Notes under the pieces: generated by a model | The model's database searches: none | The model's input: only the letters and a program-made list of their open reading frames with translations | What the model was told of the DNA's origin: nothing | Program-made: the position numbers and the translations under genes | Assembly: GCF_024181725.1 (NCBI RefSeq) | Contig: NZ_CP028908.1 | Span: 3,027,501 to 3,091,500, forward strand | Direction of reading: 5' to 3' | Origin: Bradyrhizobium sp. WD16 | Lineage (GTDB): Bacteria; Pseudomonadota; Alphaproteobacteria; Rhizobiales; Xanthobacteraceae | DNA length: 64,000 bases | Part shown: positions 35,797-45,055 of the stretch, piece by piece | Numbering within the stretch: the stretch's first letter is position 1 | Layout of the letters: every line of letters starts with the position of its first letter

Positions 35797-36166
35797 GCCA
35801 GTCCCCTATAATCGCCGCTCCGGGCGTCAGGTCGAGCCGCCAATCGGGCGACACTGGAAAACGCCTTTGAACAACTGATTCGGTCCCTGACCAGATATCG
35901 TTAACAAAACCTGATTCCAGTGCGCAAGCTCTCTCGGTGCAAATTTTGCCGAATCGCCGTAAGATATTGCGCAAAGCCAGTTTTTTGTTTTCGTTCTCGC
36001 TCAAGTACCACTTTAAGAGACGGCGTTAACCGACTCTCGTGACTCAGACCTTCATCCTGACGGTCGAGCGCACCAGTCCCAAAGACAGTGACGCAATGAT
36101 TAACGATGCGGGTAAACACGAAGTTAAGGGGCTGGCAGAGCCCTCCGGAAACTTAAGGTTTTCGCA
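35797..36166. promoter_or_regulatory. 370-bp ctrA-fliI divergent promoter region with TTAA and GANTC sites
   Basis: An unusually AT-rich gap. It holds TTAA at 35901, 36013, 36026, 36100, 36124 and 36153, the half-site of the CtrA box TTAA-N7-TTAA; none forms an exact full site (36013/36026 are spaced by nine; 36100 is followed at seven by GGTAAAC). It also holds four CcrM-type GANTC sites (35877, 35913, 36032, 36041). Both motifs are known regulators of ctrA and flagellar promoters in this group. Confidence 0.4.
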
Positions 36167-37492
36167 ATGAAAGCGCTGGCCGAACAGATCGCCGACATCG
36201 ACGGCGTCAATATTTATGGCCGTGTTGTGGGCGTGCGTGGCCTGATGGTCGAGATCGCCGGGCCGATCCACGTGATGTCGGTGGGCGCGCGAATTGTCGT
36301 CGAGACCGGACAGGATCGGACCATCCCCTGCGAAGTGATCGGTTTTTCCGGCAGCAATGCGGTGGTCATGCCTTTCGCCGGGCTGGAGGGGGTGCGCCGG
36401 GGCTGCCGCGCCGTCATCGCCACGTCGGCCGGCCAGGTCCGACCGTCGCCGGCCTGGCTCGGCCGCGTCATCAATGCCATGGCGGAGCCGATCGACGGCA
36501 AGGGGCCGCTGCAGCTCGGCCCCTCGCCGGTCCCTTATCGCAATGCGCCGCCGCCGGCCCATTCGCGCCGGCGGGTGGGGGCGCCGCTCGATCTCGGGGT
36601 CCGGGCCCTCAACACCTTCCTGACCTGCTGCCGTGGCCAGCGCATGGGCATTTTCGCCGGCTCCGGTGTCGGCAAGTCGGTGCTGCTGTCGATGCTGGCG
36701 CGCAACGTCGATGCCGACATCTCGGTGATCGGCCTGATCGGCGAACGCGGCCGCGAGGTGCAGGAGTTCCTCCAGGACGATCTCGGCGACGAGGGCCTGG
36801 CGCGCTCCGTCGTGGTGGTGGCGACCTCGGACGAACCGGCGCTGATGCGCCGCCAGGCCGCCTATCTGACGCTGGCGATCGCCGAGCACTTCCGCGACGA
36901 GAACAAGGATGTGCTGTGCCTGATGGATTCGGTGACTCGCTTTGCCATGGCGCAGCGCGAGATCGGACTGTCCGCCGGCGAGCCGCCGACCGCCAAGGGC
37001 TATACGCCCACCGTCTTCACCGAACTGCCCAAGCTGCTGGAACGCGCCGGCCCCGGCACCGGCGATGGCACCATCACCGGGATCTTCACCGTGCTGGTCG
37101 ACGGTGACGATCACAACGAACCGGTCGCCGATGCCGTGCGCGGCATTCTCGACGGCCACATCGTCATGGAACGCGCGATCGCCGAGCGCGGGCGCTATCC
37201 GGCCATCAACGTCCTCAAGTCGGTGTCGCGCACCATGCCGCGATCGGCCGACCCGGAGTTCCTGCCGGTGATCAAGCGAGGCCGCCAGGTGATGGCGACT
37301 TACGCCGATATGGAGGAACTGATCCGGCTGGGCGCCTACCGGGCAGGATCCAGCGAGGAGGTCGACGAGGCCATCCGCCTGCACGGGCCGCTGGAGGATT
37401 TCCTGCGTCAGGCCAAGGAGGAGTCCACCCACATCCTGGACGGGTACCAGAGGCTCGCTCAAATTGTCGGACGGTCGGAAACGGAACGCTAA
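36167..37492 (+). CDS. fliI: Flagellar type III export ATPase FliI
   Basis: 441 residues, full length. N-terminal beta-barrel domain, then the P-loop [32 protein letters not shown], the Walker B stretch [20 protein letters not shown], and [20 protein letters not shown], all diagnostic of FliI/YscN rather than F1-beta. It energises export of flagellar components. fliJ follows 109 bp downstream. Upstream lies the ctrA-fliI regulatory region, so CtrA control is expected as for class II flagellar genes. Confidence 0.94.
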   Translation: MKALAEQIADIDGVNIYGRVVGVRGLMVEIAGPIHVMSVGARIVVETGQDRTIPCEVIGFSGSNAVVMPFAGLEGVRRGCRAVIATSAGQVRPSPAWLGRVINAMAEPIDGKGPLQLGPSPVPYRNAPPPAHSRRRVGAPLDLGVRALNTFLTCCRGQRMGIFAGSGVGKSVLLSMLARNVDADISVIGLIGERGREVQEFLQDDLGDEGLARSVVVVATSDEPALMRRQAAYLTLAIAEHFRDENKDVLCLMDSVTRFAMAQREIGLSAGEPPTAKGYTPTVFTELPKLLERAGPGTGDGTITGIFTVLVDGDDHNEPVADAVRGILDGHIVMERAIAERGRYPAINVLKSVSRTMPRSADPEFLPVIKRGRQVMATYADMEELIRLGAYRAGSSEEVDEAIRLHGPLEDFLRQAKEESTHILDGYQRLAQIVGRSETER

Positions 37493-37601
37493 CTTTGTCC
37501 AGTCATCATGCCCTCCGCTTTGACATCAATGCCGGCGAGGCCCTTGACGGGAGCCGGCAGCGTCCCTCGTGCAGGAAGGGACTTCTGGGGAGTACGAGTC
37601 G

Positions 37602-38021
37602 ATGAAGTCACGAGAAACGCTGATCCGCCTGAAGAAATTCCAGGTTGACGAGAAGCGCCGTCGAGTCGCCCAGATTGAGGGCATGATCGCTGATTTCCAG
37701 CGGATGGCGGCTGAACTCGAGCGGGAAATCCAGCATGAGCAGGAGCGCGCCGGCATCAACGACCCGACGCATTTCGCCTATCCGACCTATGCCAAGGCGG
37801 CGATCCAGCGCCGCGAGAACCTGACACGCTCCACCGACGAACTGCGCGCCCAGCTCGAAGACGCCAAGACCGCGCTCGGCGAAGCCTTCGAGGAGCTCAA
37901 GAAGGTCGAATTGCTCGATGAGCGCGACCAGGCCCGGGAACGGGCCGAGGAAAGCGCCCGCGAGCAGGCGGATATGGACAGCATCGGCCTGATGCGCGCC
38001 CGTCTCGGCGCGCTCGCCTGA
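37602..38021 (+). CDS. fliJ: Flagellar export chaperone FliJ
   Basis: 139 residues, almost entirely alpha-helical coiled coil (MKSRETLIRLKKFQVDEKRR, EEKS-type helices such as DEKRRRVAQIEGMIADFQRM and ERAEESAREQADMDSI). Length and position after fliI identify it; sequence conservation in FliJ is low. It works with FliI in the export apparatus. A clear terminator follows. Confidence 0.85.
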   Translation: MKSRETLIRLKKFQVDEKRRRVAQIEGMIADFQRMAAELEREIQHEQERAGINDPTHFAYPTYAKAAIQRRENLTRSTDELRAQLEDAKTALGEAFEELKKVELLDERDQARERAEESAREQADMDSIGLMRARLGALA

Positions 38022-38041
38022 CAAATTCTGCGATACGGCAG

Positions 38042-38069
38042 AGCCCCGGAGCTGCGCTCCGGGGCTTTT
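38042..38069 (+). terminator. Terminator after fliJ
   Basis: AGCCCCGGAGC, TGC loop, GCTCCGGGGCT, then TTTT: an 11-bp perfect stem with a short T-run, 21 bp past the fliJ stop. Confidence 0.9.
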
Positions 38070-38212
38070 GCGTTCGCGACCGGCCGATAACCCCTTGCCA
38101 GTGGCCGCCTGCGGCGCATAACTCCGCGGCAAGGATGGCCTCGACGGCCTCGTCGAGGGCTCGGCCGCGACCGGCCGTGGCCTCAACTCTTCACTTTACC
38201 GGAGCACCCCTC

Positions 38213-38668
38213 ATGCTGCGCGACGATATCAATACCGCGGTCAAGGAGGCCATGAAGGCCAAGGACGAGCGCAAGCTGTCGACGCTGCGCATGGTCAACT
38301 CCACGATCAAGAATGCCGACATCGAGGCGCGCGGCCAGGGCAAGCCGCCGCTCGCCGACGAAGACCTGCTCGGTCTCCTGCAGAAGATGATCAAGCAGCG
38401 CCAGGAAGCGGTGGAGCTCTACGAGAAGGGCGGCCGCGCCGAACTCGCCGCCCAGGAGCGCGCCGAGATCGTCGTGATCAGCGCCTATCTGCCCCAGCAG
38501 TTGTCCGAGGACGAGGTCAAGGCGGCGATCGCGGCGCTGATCGCAGAGACCGGCGCCGCCGGCATCAAGGACATGGGCAAGGTGATCGGCGGCCTCAAGG
38601 CGAAATATGCCGGCAAGATGGACTTCGCCAAGGCGAGTGCGCTGGTCAAGGCCGCGCTCGCCGGCTGA
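38213..38668 (+). CDS. yqeY: GatB/YqeY domain protein
   Basis: 151 residues, complete YqeY family member: MLRDDINTAVKEAMKAKDER, LSTLRMVNSTIKNADIEARG, IKQRQEAVELYEKGGRAELA, ISAYLPQQLSEDEVKAAI and GIKDMGKVIGGLKAKYAGKM. The C-terminal half matches the GatB tail that binds tRNA; the free protein's function is uncertain. In this bacterial group it is commonly near dnaG-rpoD; here about 6 kb of other genes separates them. Confidence 0.88.
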   Translation: MLRDDINTAVKEAMKAKDERKLSTLRMVNSTIKNADIEARGQGKPPLADEDLLGLLQKMIKQRQEAVELYEKGGRAELAAQERAEIVVISAYLPQQLSEDEVKAAIAALIAETGAAGIKDMGKVIGGLKAKYAGKMDFAKASALVKAALAG

Positions 38669-38710
38669 GCCTGCGGTGGGTGAGGGTGAAGGCGGGTGAG
38701 GATGAAGATT

Positions 38711-39087
38711 GCCCCTCACCCGGATCGCTGACGCGATCCGACCTCTCCCCGCCTTGCGGCTATCGTATTCACACATCACACATCTGGTCCGCAGCCGAGA
38801 AGGCGGCCATTCTTCAGCCTTTCCATCGTCATGCCCGGCCTTGTGCCGGGCATCCACGACTTCACGACGCTGCAGCAAGCAAGTCGTGGATGGCATAGCG
38901 ATCCGGCTCCTGCCGGATCGCGTTCATTTCTCATGCCGGAAGTCGGAAACATCCGACTTCCGGCGACAAGTCCGGCCATGACGAAAATGAGTTGCTGTCA
39001 GGGCGCCTCTGTCGCCACCCGAATGTGTGAATCTGAGAGCCGCCTTGCGGGGAGAGGTCGGCGCGAAGCGCCGGGTGAGGGGTGTTC
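38711..39087. repeat. Nested intergenic inverted repeats
   Basis: This 377-bp block fills most of the 488-bp gap after yqeY. Outer arms: CCCCTCACCCGGATCGC... GACCTCTCCCCGCC at the left and GGGGAGAGGTCGG... CCGGGTGAGGGG at the right, with TATTCACACAT and ATGTGTGAAT inside them. Inside these is a second palindromic unit (38827-38983) from CGTCATGCCCGGCC to CCGGCCATGACGA. Both are of the GC-rich repeat style common in Bradyrhizobium and Rhodopseudomonas genomes. No gene is seen in the gap. Confidence 0.75.
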
Positions 39088-39156
39088 AGTGCCGTTGCGG
39101 CGATCGCGCCGGCGGGTCTACTCTTGCGGTCTGACGAAGCTGCGGCCCGGGACGCC

Positions 39157-40767
39157 ATGCTGACGCCAACCGACGATTACGAGCGTCTCTATGCCGAGTT
39201 TCGCTGGGAAATTCCGGCGCGCTTCAACATCGCGCAGGTGTGCTGCGATCGCCATGTCGGCGCGGGCCGCCTCGCGCTGATCGACGTCGACGAGCGAGGC
39301 GCGGCGCGGCATGTCGGTTTCGACGAGATCGCCGACTTCTCGCGGCGCTTCGCCAATGTGCTCGGCGCGGCCGGTCTTGTCCGTGGCGACCGTGTCGCGG
39401 TGTTCCTGTCGCAGTCGCTCGAGCTGCCGGTGGCGCATCTCGCCGCCTTTCGTGCCGGCCTCGTTTCGGTGCCGCTGTTCACGCTGTTCGGCGAGGACGC
39501 GCTGGCCTTCCGCCTCGACAACAGCGGCGCGCGCGCGGTGGTCACCGACGCTGCCGGCTTCGCCAAGCTCGCGCCGTTGTTGCCGGGCCTGCCGCAGCTC
39601 GAACATGTCTATGTGATCGGCGACGGCGCGCCGCCTGCCGGCGCTTCGTCCTTCTGGCTGGCGATCGGCGAGGCTTCGCCCGGCTACCTCAATGCCGACA
39701 CCGGTCCTGACGATCCGGCCATCATCATCTTCACCTCGGGCACCACCGGCAATCCCAAGGGCGCGCTGCACGGCCATCGCGTGTTGCTCGGCCATCTGCC
39801 CTGCGTCGAAATGGTGCACGACTTCTTCCCCAAGCCCGCAGACGTCTACTGGACGCCGGCGGACTGGGCCTGGATCGGCGGGCTGTTCGACGCGCTGTTT
39901 CCCGCCTGGTATCACGGCGTGCCGATCGTCGCGCACCGGGCCCGCAAATTCGAGCCGCAGGCGGCGATGCAGCTGATGGCCGATCACGGCGTCCGCAACG
40001 TCTTCCTGCCGCCGACCGCGCTCAAGCTGATGCGCCAGGCCGATGTTCGTCATGACGGCGTCAAGCTGCGCAGCATCCTGACCGGCGGGGAATCGCTCGG
40101 CGCCGAACTGCTCGGCTGGGTGCGGGCGACCTTCGGCATCGACGCCCACGAGATCTACGGCCAGACCGAATGCAATCTCGTCGTCGGCAACAATGCCCGG
40201 CTGTTTCCGATCCGCCCCGGGTCGATGGGCAGGCCGATTCCCGGCTTCGACGTCCGCATCGTCGACGAGGCTGGCCGCGAACTGCCGCAAGGCGAGCGTG
40301 GCGTCATCGCGGTGCGGGCACCGAACCCGTGCATGATGCTTGAATACTGGCGCAATCCGGAAGCGACCGCGAAGAAATATGCCGGCGGTTTCCTGCTTAC
40401 CGGCGATCTCGGGGTCTGCGATGCCGACGGCTACTTCTGGTATGTGAGCCGCGAGGACGACGTCATCACCAGCGCCGGTTATCGGATCGGCCCGTCGGAG
40501 ATCGAGAACACGCTGCTCAAGCACCCTGCGGTCGCGCTGGCCGCCGTCGTCGGGGTGCCCGACCCGATCCGCACCGAAGCGATCAAGGCCTGGATCGTGC
40601 TGCGGCCCGGCTTCGCCCCGAGCGAGCAGCTTGCCCGGGACATCCAGGAGTTCGTCAAGGTCCAGCTCTCCGCCCACGAATATCCACGTCACGTCGCCTT
40701 TACCGACACCCTGCCGATGACCGCGACCGGCAAGGTGCTGCGGCGCGAATTGCGCAACCGCGGCTGA
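39157..40767 (+). CDS. AMP-dependent acyl-CoA synthetase
   Basis: 536 residues of the ANL superfamily: P-loop-like IIFTSGTTGNPKGALHGH, EIYGQTECNLVVGN, and the hinge and C-terminal GYFWYVSREDDVITSAGYRI and PMTATGKVLRRELR with the catalytic Lys. The N-terminal style (YERLYAEFRWEIPARFNIAQ) is that of medium-chain or benzoate-type ACSM-like ligases. It makes acyl-CoA from acid, ATP and CoA. It starts at an ATG after the repeat block and is followed 28 bp later by a LysE gene. Confidence 0.87.
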   Translation: MLTPTDDYERLYAEFRWEIPARFNIAQVCCDRHVGAGRLALIDVDERGAARHVGFDEIADFSRRFANVLGAAGLVRGDRVAVFLSQSLELPVAHLAAFRAGLVSVPLFTLFGEDALAFRLDNSGARAVVTDAAGFAKLAPLLPGLPQLEHVYVIGDGAPPAGASSFWLAIGEASPGYLNADTGPDDPAIIIFTSGTTGNPKGALHGHRVLLGHLPCVEMVHDFFPKPADVYWTPADWAWIGGLFDALFPAWYHGVPIVAHRARKFEPQAAMQLMADHGVRNVFLPPTALKLMRQADVRHDGVKLRSILTGGESLGAELLGWVRATFGIDAHEIYGQTECNLVVGNNARLFPIRPGSMGRPIPGFDVRIVDEAGRELPQGERGVIAVRAPNPCMMLEYWRNPEATAKKYAGGFLLTGDLGVCDADGYFWYVSREDDVITSAGYRIGPSEIENTLLKHPAVALAAVVGVPDPIRTEAIKAWIVLRPGFAPSEQLARDIQEFVKVQLSAHEYPRHVAFTDTLPMTATGKVLRRELRNRG

Positions 40768-40795
40768 ACCATTCAGCGCTGACAGGAGCCCGCTT

Positions 40796-41410
40796 ATGTC
40801 CCTCGAGGTCTATCTCGCCTATGTCGCCGCCTGCATCGCGCTCGCACTGCTGCCGGGCCCGGTGGTGACGCTGGTCATCGCCACCGGCCTGCGCCACGGC
40901 ACCCGCGCCGCGCTGGTGAATGTCGCCGGCGCCCAGGTCGGGCTCGCCGCGGTGATCGCGATCGTCGCGGTCGGCCTGACTTCGCTGATGGCGACCATGG
41001 GCCTATGGTTCGAATGGGTGCGGCTGCTCGGCGCCGCCTATTTGATCTGGCTCGGCATCGGCCTGATCCGCTCGCCAAGCCTTTTGCCCGCGGTCGAGGC
41101 GCCGCCGCCGCCGCGCGGCGGCTTCTTCCTGCAGGGACTGGTGGTGCTGCTCAGCAATCCCAAGGTGCTGGTGTTCTTCGGCGCCTTCATTCCGCAGTTC
41201 ATCGATCCGGCGCGGCCGCAGCTGCCTCAGGTCGTCATCCTCGGCCTGACCTTCATGGTCGCGGCGGCGTGCTCCGACGGCGTCTATGCGCTGCTCGCCG
41301 GCCGCGCCCGCTCGATCCTCTCGGCGCGGCGCGCGCGGCTGCTGTCGCGCGTCTCCGGCGGTTTCATGATCGGCGGCGGCATCTGGCTGGCGCTGTCGCG
41401 GGCACGATGA
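40796..41410 (+). CDS. LysE/RhtB-family exporter
   Basis: 204 residues, about six TM helices. Family landmarks: ALLPGPVVTLVIATGLRHG near residue 18, WVRLLGAAYLIWLGI near residue 75, and LVVLLSNPKVLVFFGAFIPQ near residue 115. It should export amino acids or related small molecules. It is intact and is the best in-window comparison for the interrupted LysE gene at 50.6 kb. It is convergent with phzF. Confidence 0.87.
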   Translation: MSLEVYLAYVAACIALALLPGPVVTLVIATGLRHGTRAALVNVAGAQVGLAAVIAIVAVGLTSLMATMGLWFEWVRLLGAAYLIWLGIGLIRSPSLLPAVEAPPPPRGGFFLQGLVVLLSNPKVLVFFGAFIPQFIDPARPQLPQVVILGLTFMVAAACSDGVYALLAGRARSILSARRARLLSRVSGGFMIGGGIWLALSRAR

Positions 41411-41422
41411 GCCAACCTCGGC

Positions 41423-42262
41423 TCAAACGGTGATGGTGCCGGCGATGCCGACGACGACATCGCCGCCGACCCAGATGTCGTCGCCGGCCTTCGCCACATG
41501 GACGCGTCCGGCACGGCCGAGCGCGGCGCCCTGGGCGGCGACATAGCTCGGCGGCGCGAGACCGGCGCCGATCAACCATTGCGCCAGTCCGGCATTGAGG
41601 CTGCCGGTGACCGGATCCTCGATGCCACGGCGGCCGACGAAGGCGCGCACCTCGAACTGGGCCTCATCGCCGTCGCGGGCCTTGTCCCACGGCGCCACCA
41701 GGCCGAGCTTTGTATCGGGCAGAAGCGAGGGATCGAAGCGGACAGCGAGGAGTTCGGTGCGCGAGCCGAGCATCGCCGCCACCCAGCCGGGGCCGTTGTC
41801 GGTCCATTGCGCCGCCTTGACGGCATCGGCGCCGAGGCCGATCGAACGGGCGATCTGCGCCACCAGATCCGGCGCCACCTCGCCGCTCCGCCGCAGCGGC
41901 GGTGCGGCGAAGGCGAGCCGGGTGCCGTCGCGCCTGACCCGCACCAGGCCGACGCCGCATTCCTGGATCACTTCCGCGCCCTTCGGCCGATGGCCGAGCG
42001 CCAGCCAGACATGACACGAGCCGAGGGTCGGGTGACCGGCGAACGGCAGTTCGCTCTCGGGGGTGAAGATGCGCACCCGGTAATCGGCCGCCGGATCGGC
42101 CGGCCGCGACAGGAACGTCGTCTCGCTCAAGTTCGTCCAGTTGGCGATCGCCTGCATTTGCGCGTCCGACAGGCCGTCGGCATCGGCGACCACCGCGAGC
42201 GGGTTGCCCTTGTAGGGCACTGCGGAGAAGACATCGACCTGGTGGAAGGGGAGCTGGGGCAT
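41423..42262 (-). CDS. PhzF-family isomerase/epimerase
   Basis: 279 residues. MPQLPFHQVDVFSAVPYKGN, the catalytic Glu in WTNLSETTFL, ESELPFAGHPTLGSCHVW, and EDPVTGSLNAGLAQWL near the C-terminus are characteristic. PhzF isomerises dihydro-hydroxyanthranilate in phenazine makers, but most members, as here with no other phz genes, have unknown substrates. I used the Met at MPQLPF rather than one 30 bases upstream. Confidence 0.85.
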   Translation of the reverse strand: MPQLPFHQVDVFSAVPYKGNPLAVVADADGLSDAQMQAIANWTNLSETTFLSRPADPAADYRVRIFTPESELPFAGHPTLGSCHVWLALGHRPKGAEVIQECGVGLVRVRRDGTRLAFAAPPLRRSGEVAPDLVAQIARSIGLGADAVKAAQWTDNGPGWVAAMLGSRTELLAVRFDPSLLPDTKLGLVAPWDKARDGDEAQFEVRAFVGRRGIEDPVTGSLNAGLAQWLIGAGLAPPSYVAAQGAALGRAGRVHVAKAGDDIWVGGDVVVGIAGTITV

Positions 42263-42288
42263 CGGATGTTCTCTGTCGTTGCTGAAAA

Positions 42289-42516
42289 TCATGCCCGCCA
42301 GAACGGCTTGCCGCTCTCGCGCCGGACGAGTTCGGCATCGAGCCCGACGTCGTGCATCTGCCGGGCGTCGAGTTCGGCGAGGTTGCGGCGAGTGCTCATC
42401 CGCTGCAGCCAGGTCCGCGGCCAGTGCAGCAGGGCGCTGACGATCGTGCCGGCCGGCGTCGCGGCGCGGCGTGGCGCAAGGGACTGGGGTAGGGATGGGG
42501 CGAGGGGCTTTGCCAT
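42289..42516 (-). CDS. DUF1127 (YjiS-like) small protein
   Basis: 75 residues with the C-terminal DUF1127 box: RRNLAELDARQMHDVGLDAE followed by KPFWRA. Such proteins are small Arg-rich regulators; some bind RNA or affect phosphate, carbon and envelope phenotypes in alphaproteobacteria. It ends 26 bp before the phzF start on the same strand, so it may lead that operon. It is divergent from the MocR gene across 133 bp. Confidence 0.8.
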   Translation of the reverse strand: MAKPLAPSLPQSLAPRRAATPAGTIVSALLHWPRTWLQRMSTRRNLAELDARQMHDVGLDAELVRRESGKPFWRA

Positions 42517-42631
42517 GACGGGAGCCTCGGTTTCGGACAGCCTCTTGGTGGCTTGTTCAGGGGCGCTTTCGGCAGCATCGGCCGTTGCGCTCCCAGCATT
42601 GTCTCAGTACAAGTTGCGGAGCAATCGAAAC

Positions 42632-42648
42632 ATTGCACCCGGTGCAAT
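42632..42648. promoter_or_regulatory. Palindromic operator at the MocR start codon
   Basis: ATTGCACC-C-GGTGCAAT, a perfect 17-bp inverted repeat ending one base before the ATG of the GntR/MocR gene. Probable autoregulatory site. It leaves no room for a normal ribosome site, so transcription may begin at or close to the ATG. Confidence 0.6.
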
Positions 42649-42649
42649 C

Positions 42650-43999
42650 ATGGCCGCTCCTCATTACACCGTCCTGGTCGACGAACTCGCCGCCGATATC
42701 GCCGCCGGCCGGCGCCGGCCTGGCGAGCGGCTGCCGCCGCAGCGCGTCTTCGCCTATGAGAAAGGGATCGCGGCCTCGACCGCCGCGCGGGTCTATGCCG
42801 AGCTCTTGCGCCGTGGCCTCGTGGTCGGCGAGGTCGGCCGCGGCACTTTCATCGCGGGTCACCGCCCTCCCGGGCTGCCGCTGCGGCTCCACACCGAGTC
42901 CCACGACGAACGGGTCGACCTCGAGTTCAATTTTCCCACCGTCCCGACCCAGTCGGCTTTGATCGCCGAGTCGCTCGCGGCCTGGCAGCATCCGGAGGAG
43001 CTCGGCGCCGTGCTGGCGCCGATCACCGCGCGCCGCCTGCATGCGGGAGCGAGCGTCGCGGCCGAATTCATGACCACGGCCGGCTGGCGACCGCGACCGG
43101 AGGCTTTCGTCTTCGCCGGCAGCGGCCGGCAATCGCTGGCGGCGGCGGTCTCCACCCTGGTGCCGCTCGGCGGCCGCCTCGCCGTGGAGGCGGTGACCTA
43201 TCCCATGATCAAGGGCATTGCCGCGCGGCTCGGCATCACCCTGGTGCCGATCGCGCTGGATGGCGAAGGGCTGCGCCCGGATGCCATCGTCAAGGCGCAT
43301 CGCGCCGGCGAGCTGTCGGCGGTCTATCTGCAGCCGGTGATGCAGAACCCCCTCGGCATCACCATGACCGCGGCGCGGCGTACCGAGATCATCCGTATCG
43401 CGCGCAAGCTCGATCTCATCATCATCGAGGACCTGGTCTATGGATTCTTGACCGATGTGCCGCCGCTGGCGGCGGAGGCCGAGGAGCGCTCGATCGTCAT
43501 CGACAGCCTGTCGAAACGTCTCGCCCCCGGCATCGCCGTCGGCTTTCTCCACGCGCCGCCCGCGCTGCGCGAGCGCGTCGCCACGGTCGTTCGCACCGGT
43601 GCCTGGTCGGTGACGCCGCTGGCGCTTGCCGGCGGCCTGCGCCTGATGGCGGACGGCACCGCGGCGGAGATCACCCGGCGCAAGCGCGCGGATGCACAGG
43701 CGCGTCAGGCCATCGTCGCCGAATGTCTCGCCGGCCTCACCATCGAGGCGGATCCGCGGTCCTACCATGCCTGGCTGCATCTGCCCGACGGCTGGCGTGC
43801 GGAAACGGCCGCGGCGGCGGCCGCGCGCGCCGGCATCGCCGTCACCCCGGCGAGCGCCTTCGCGGTCTCGCCGGGCCATTCGCCCAACGCCGTGCGGCTG
43901 GCGCTCGGCCTTCCGACCCACGATCAATTGCGCTGGGCGTTGACGTGGCTGGCGGCGCTGCTCGCGGCCGGGCCGCATGATGCCGATGTGACGGAGTAG
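42650..43999 (+). CDS. MocR-family regulator (GntR HTH fused to aminotransferase domain)
   Basis: 449 residues. An N-terminal winged helix (VLVDELAADIAAGRRRPGER, PPQRVFAYEKGIAASTAARV) is joined to a fold-type I PLP domain with QPVMQNPLGITMTAARRTEI and the PLP Lys in VIDSLSKRLAPGIAVGFL. MocR proteins sense PLP or amino acids and regulate neighbouring genes. The divergent DUF1127-phzF unit, or its own gene, is the likely target. The ATG at 42650 is preferred over far-upstream starts because the HTH begins there. Confidence 0.87.
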   Translation: MAAPHYTVLVDELAADIAAGRRRPGERLPPQRVFAYEKGIAASTAARVYAELLRRGLVVGEVGRGTFIAGHRPPGLPLRLHTESHDERVDLEFNFPTVPTQSALIAESLAAWQHPEELGAVLAPITARRLHAGASVAAEFMTTAGWRPRPEAFVFAGSGRQSLAAAVSTLVPLGGRLAVEAVTYPMIKGIAARLGITLVPIALDGEGLRPDAIVKAHRAGELSAVYLQPVMQNPLGITMTAARRTEIIRIARKLDLIIIEDLVYGFLTDVPPLAAEAEERSIVIDSLSKRLAPGIAVGFLHAPPALRERVATVVRTGAWSVTPLALAGGLRLMADGTAAEITRRKRADAQARQAIVAECLAGLTIEADPRSYHAWLHLPDGWRAETAAAAAARAGIAVTPASAFAVSPGHSPNAVRLALGLPTHDQLRWALTWLAALLAAGPHDADVTE

Positions 44000-44017
44000 G
44001 CTGCGGCGAAGCGCGTC

Positions 44018-44860
44018 TCAGGTCTTCTCGACGTGCGGCAGATGCAGGCCGAGCTCCGGTTCGATCTCGGCGAGAATGCGCGCCAGCCGCTCCGCCCATT
44101 GCCGCTGGCCGCAGTCGTCCTCGATCAGATCGTGGCGGATCTCGATGCCGCAATTGACGAGCTCTTCGGCTTCGCCATGCACGGGAATGGTGTAGTCGCT
44201 GGTGTCGCTCACCGCGTAGGGCTCGTTGTCGCCGACAACGAGATCGCCTTCGGCCCGCAGATGCCGCAACAGCAGCGGCGGCAGCCGGCGATCGCGATGA
44301 TAGAGCGCGCCGACATGCCAGGGCCGGCTGATGCCGGCATAGACCGGCGTGAAAGAATGCAGGGCGATCAGAACGGTCGGCCGCCGGGCGCTGCGCCGTT
44401 GTTCGATCACCTGGCCGATGCGGCCGTGATAGGGCGTAAAGACCAGGCGGCGGCGGTCCTCGGCATCCTGCCGCGTCAGGCCCTCGTTGCCCGGCACCAG
44501 GGTGGCTTCGCTGATCATCGGAATTGAAGAAGGCGATCCGGGCGGGCGATTGCAGTCGATCACCAGGCGCGAATAGGCCTGGGCAATGAGATGGGCGCCG
44601 AGCAGGTCCGACAGCCTGTCGGCGACCGCCGCGACACCGATGTCCCAGGCGATATGGCGCTCCAGCTCGATCTCGGGCAGGCCGAGGCCGCGAAGACTGC
44701 GCGGAAGCCGCCGGCCGTAATGATCTGCGACGAGCAGAAAGGGGGAGGCACCATCGGCGTTGAGCTCGACCACCGGGGCGGGCTCGTCGGCGGCGAGGCT
44801 CATGCGAATGGCGAGGGGCGGATCGGTTATGGTCATGGTTTTCTGGGCGCGGCGCGCCAT
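44018..44860 (-). CDS. N-formylglutamate amidohydrolase family protein
   Basis: 280 residues. FLLVADHYGRRLPRSLRGLG, HIAWDIGVAAVADRLSDLLG, AYSRLVIDCNRPPGSPSSIP, TVLIALHSFTPVYAGISRPW and SDYTIPVHGEAEELVNCGIE match the FGase (HutG-type) family. Histidine-degradation genes are not nearby, so the physiological substrate is uncertain. The start could instead be the ATG 24 bases downstream (MTITDPP). It is convergent with the MocR gene and divergent from dnaG. Confidence 0.82.
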   Translation of the reverse strand: MARRAQKTMTITDPPLAIRMSLAADEPAPVVELNADGASPFLLVADHYGRRLPRSLRGLGLPEIELERHIAWDIGVAAVADRLSDLLGAHLIAQAYSRLVIDCNRPPGSPSSIPMISEATLVPGNEGLTRQDAEDRRRLVFTPYHGRIGQVIEQRRSARRPTVLIALHSFTPVYAGISRPWHVGALYHRDRRLPPLLLRHLRAEGDLVVGDNEPYAVSDTSDYTIPVHGEAEELVNCGIEIRHDLIEDDCGQRQWAERLARILAEIEPELGLHLPHVEKT

Positions 44861-45055
44861 CCCGGAATCATTCGGGATGATTGCGCAAAATCGCGTCTTT
44901 TTCGAGTGCGGGCTCGCCGAGAACCGGACCGTCCCAGGGGCCTGGGACGGGCGAGCTGTGCATGACAGGGGACAAGTCGGCCCGTGGTGGCGGTTCCTCC
45001 GCCGGCCCTATATGGATGGTTGACTGCCCGATCCTCGAGCCGGTCCCTTCACCCG

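Noticed and set aside
36013-36029. TTAA pair as a full CtrA binding site
   Set aside because: The spacing between the two TTAA is nine, not seven; kept only as half-sites in the regulatory-region entry.
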